Positions 21,444 through 21,527 of a DNA stretch of 21,527 nucleotides are shown piece by piece. The stretch is from Ophiosphaerella korrae (lineage: Eukaryota > Ascomycota > Dothideomycetes > Pleosporales > Phaeosphaeriaceae). The stretch spans positions 1 to 21,527 of the forward strand of contig JALNQF010000577.1 in NCBI GenBank assembly GCA_028456385.1. The letters are read 5' to 3'. The position numbers were made by a program, and so were the translations under genes. Every line of letters begins with the position of its first letter. The first letter of the stretch is position 1. Below the pieces are notes generated by a model. The model saw only the letters and a program-made list of their open reading frames with translations, did not search any database and had not been told where the DNA came from.

Positions 21444-21527
21444 TGTTGCGAGATGCGAGCTCAGGAATGAGTGGGAGATGATCATTGATTGAAGAGCTAT
21501 CTGAGCTGGGCTACTTATATACAGTGG
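21444..21527 (+). mobile_element. Possible LTR of a young, un-mutated element inserted into C (partial)
   Basis: Homology to element A stops exactly after GTACGCTTC (21443). The next base starts TGTTGCGAGATGCGAGC, and the composition changes abruptly: TpG, CpA, TGG, TGA and TCA occur freely, with GC content near half. A leading TG and a CTTATATA motif near 21510 would fit the 5' end of an LTR carrying a TATA box; GCTTC would be the 5-bp target copy. It could also simply be unique DNA at the edge of the RIP block. The orientation and family are not determined. Confidence 0.4.

Overview
The window looks like a filamentous ascomycete (Pezizomycotina) AT-rich heterochromatic block made almost entirely of transposons destroyed by RIP (repeat-induced point mutation). 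The reading frames of known transposon proteins are still traceable over kilobases. They are riddled with TAA/TAG codons at former Gln (CAA/CAG) and Trp (TGG) positions, and carry Asp-to-Asn, Cys-to-Tyr and His-to-Tyr changes. All are C-to-T or G-to-A transitions of the CpA-to-TpA kind. No intact host gene, rRNA, tRNA or CRISPR array was seen.

Layout. (1) 1-2230: 3' part of a Ty3/Gypsy chromovirus on + (element 0: integrase, chromodomain, polypurine tract, 461-bp 3' LTR). (2) 2231-8936: element A on -, with a truncated 3' LTR, complete Gag-Pol and 429-bp 5' LTR. (3) 8937-11173: two truncated pogo/Fot1-type DNA transposase pseudogenes on -, a C-terminal piece followed by an N-terminal piece. 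(4) 11174-16456: element B on +, with a 429-bp 5' LTR and Gag-Pol cut inside the integrase. (5) 16457-21443: element C on -, with a complete 458-bp 3' LTR and Pol up to the protease/spacer region, inserted into B. (6) 21444-21527: sequence of ordinary base composition beginning TGTTGCGAGATG, probably the LTR of a younger element inserted into C. Inferred insertion order: pogo copies, then A and B, then element 0 (into A's LTR) and C (into B), then the edge element.

Most interesting feature: elements 0, A and C all carry, between the chromodomain and the 3' LTR, a second gene on the strand opposite to gag-pol. It encodes a small protein with a Zn2Cys6-like cysteine cluster, a charged helical middle and a Ser-rich tail. 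Its frame is only continuous if a 46-nt intron at the same place in all three copies is removed. Length differences among copies are multiples of three in both exons, and its 3' end overlaps the pol 3' end by exactly 59 nt in every copy. Pol itself shows no indels among copies where checked.

A and B form an ungapped 5,283-bp inverted repeat (3654-8936 and 11174-16456) around the 2,237-bp pogo spacer. All calls are from reading the sequence; no database search was run.
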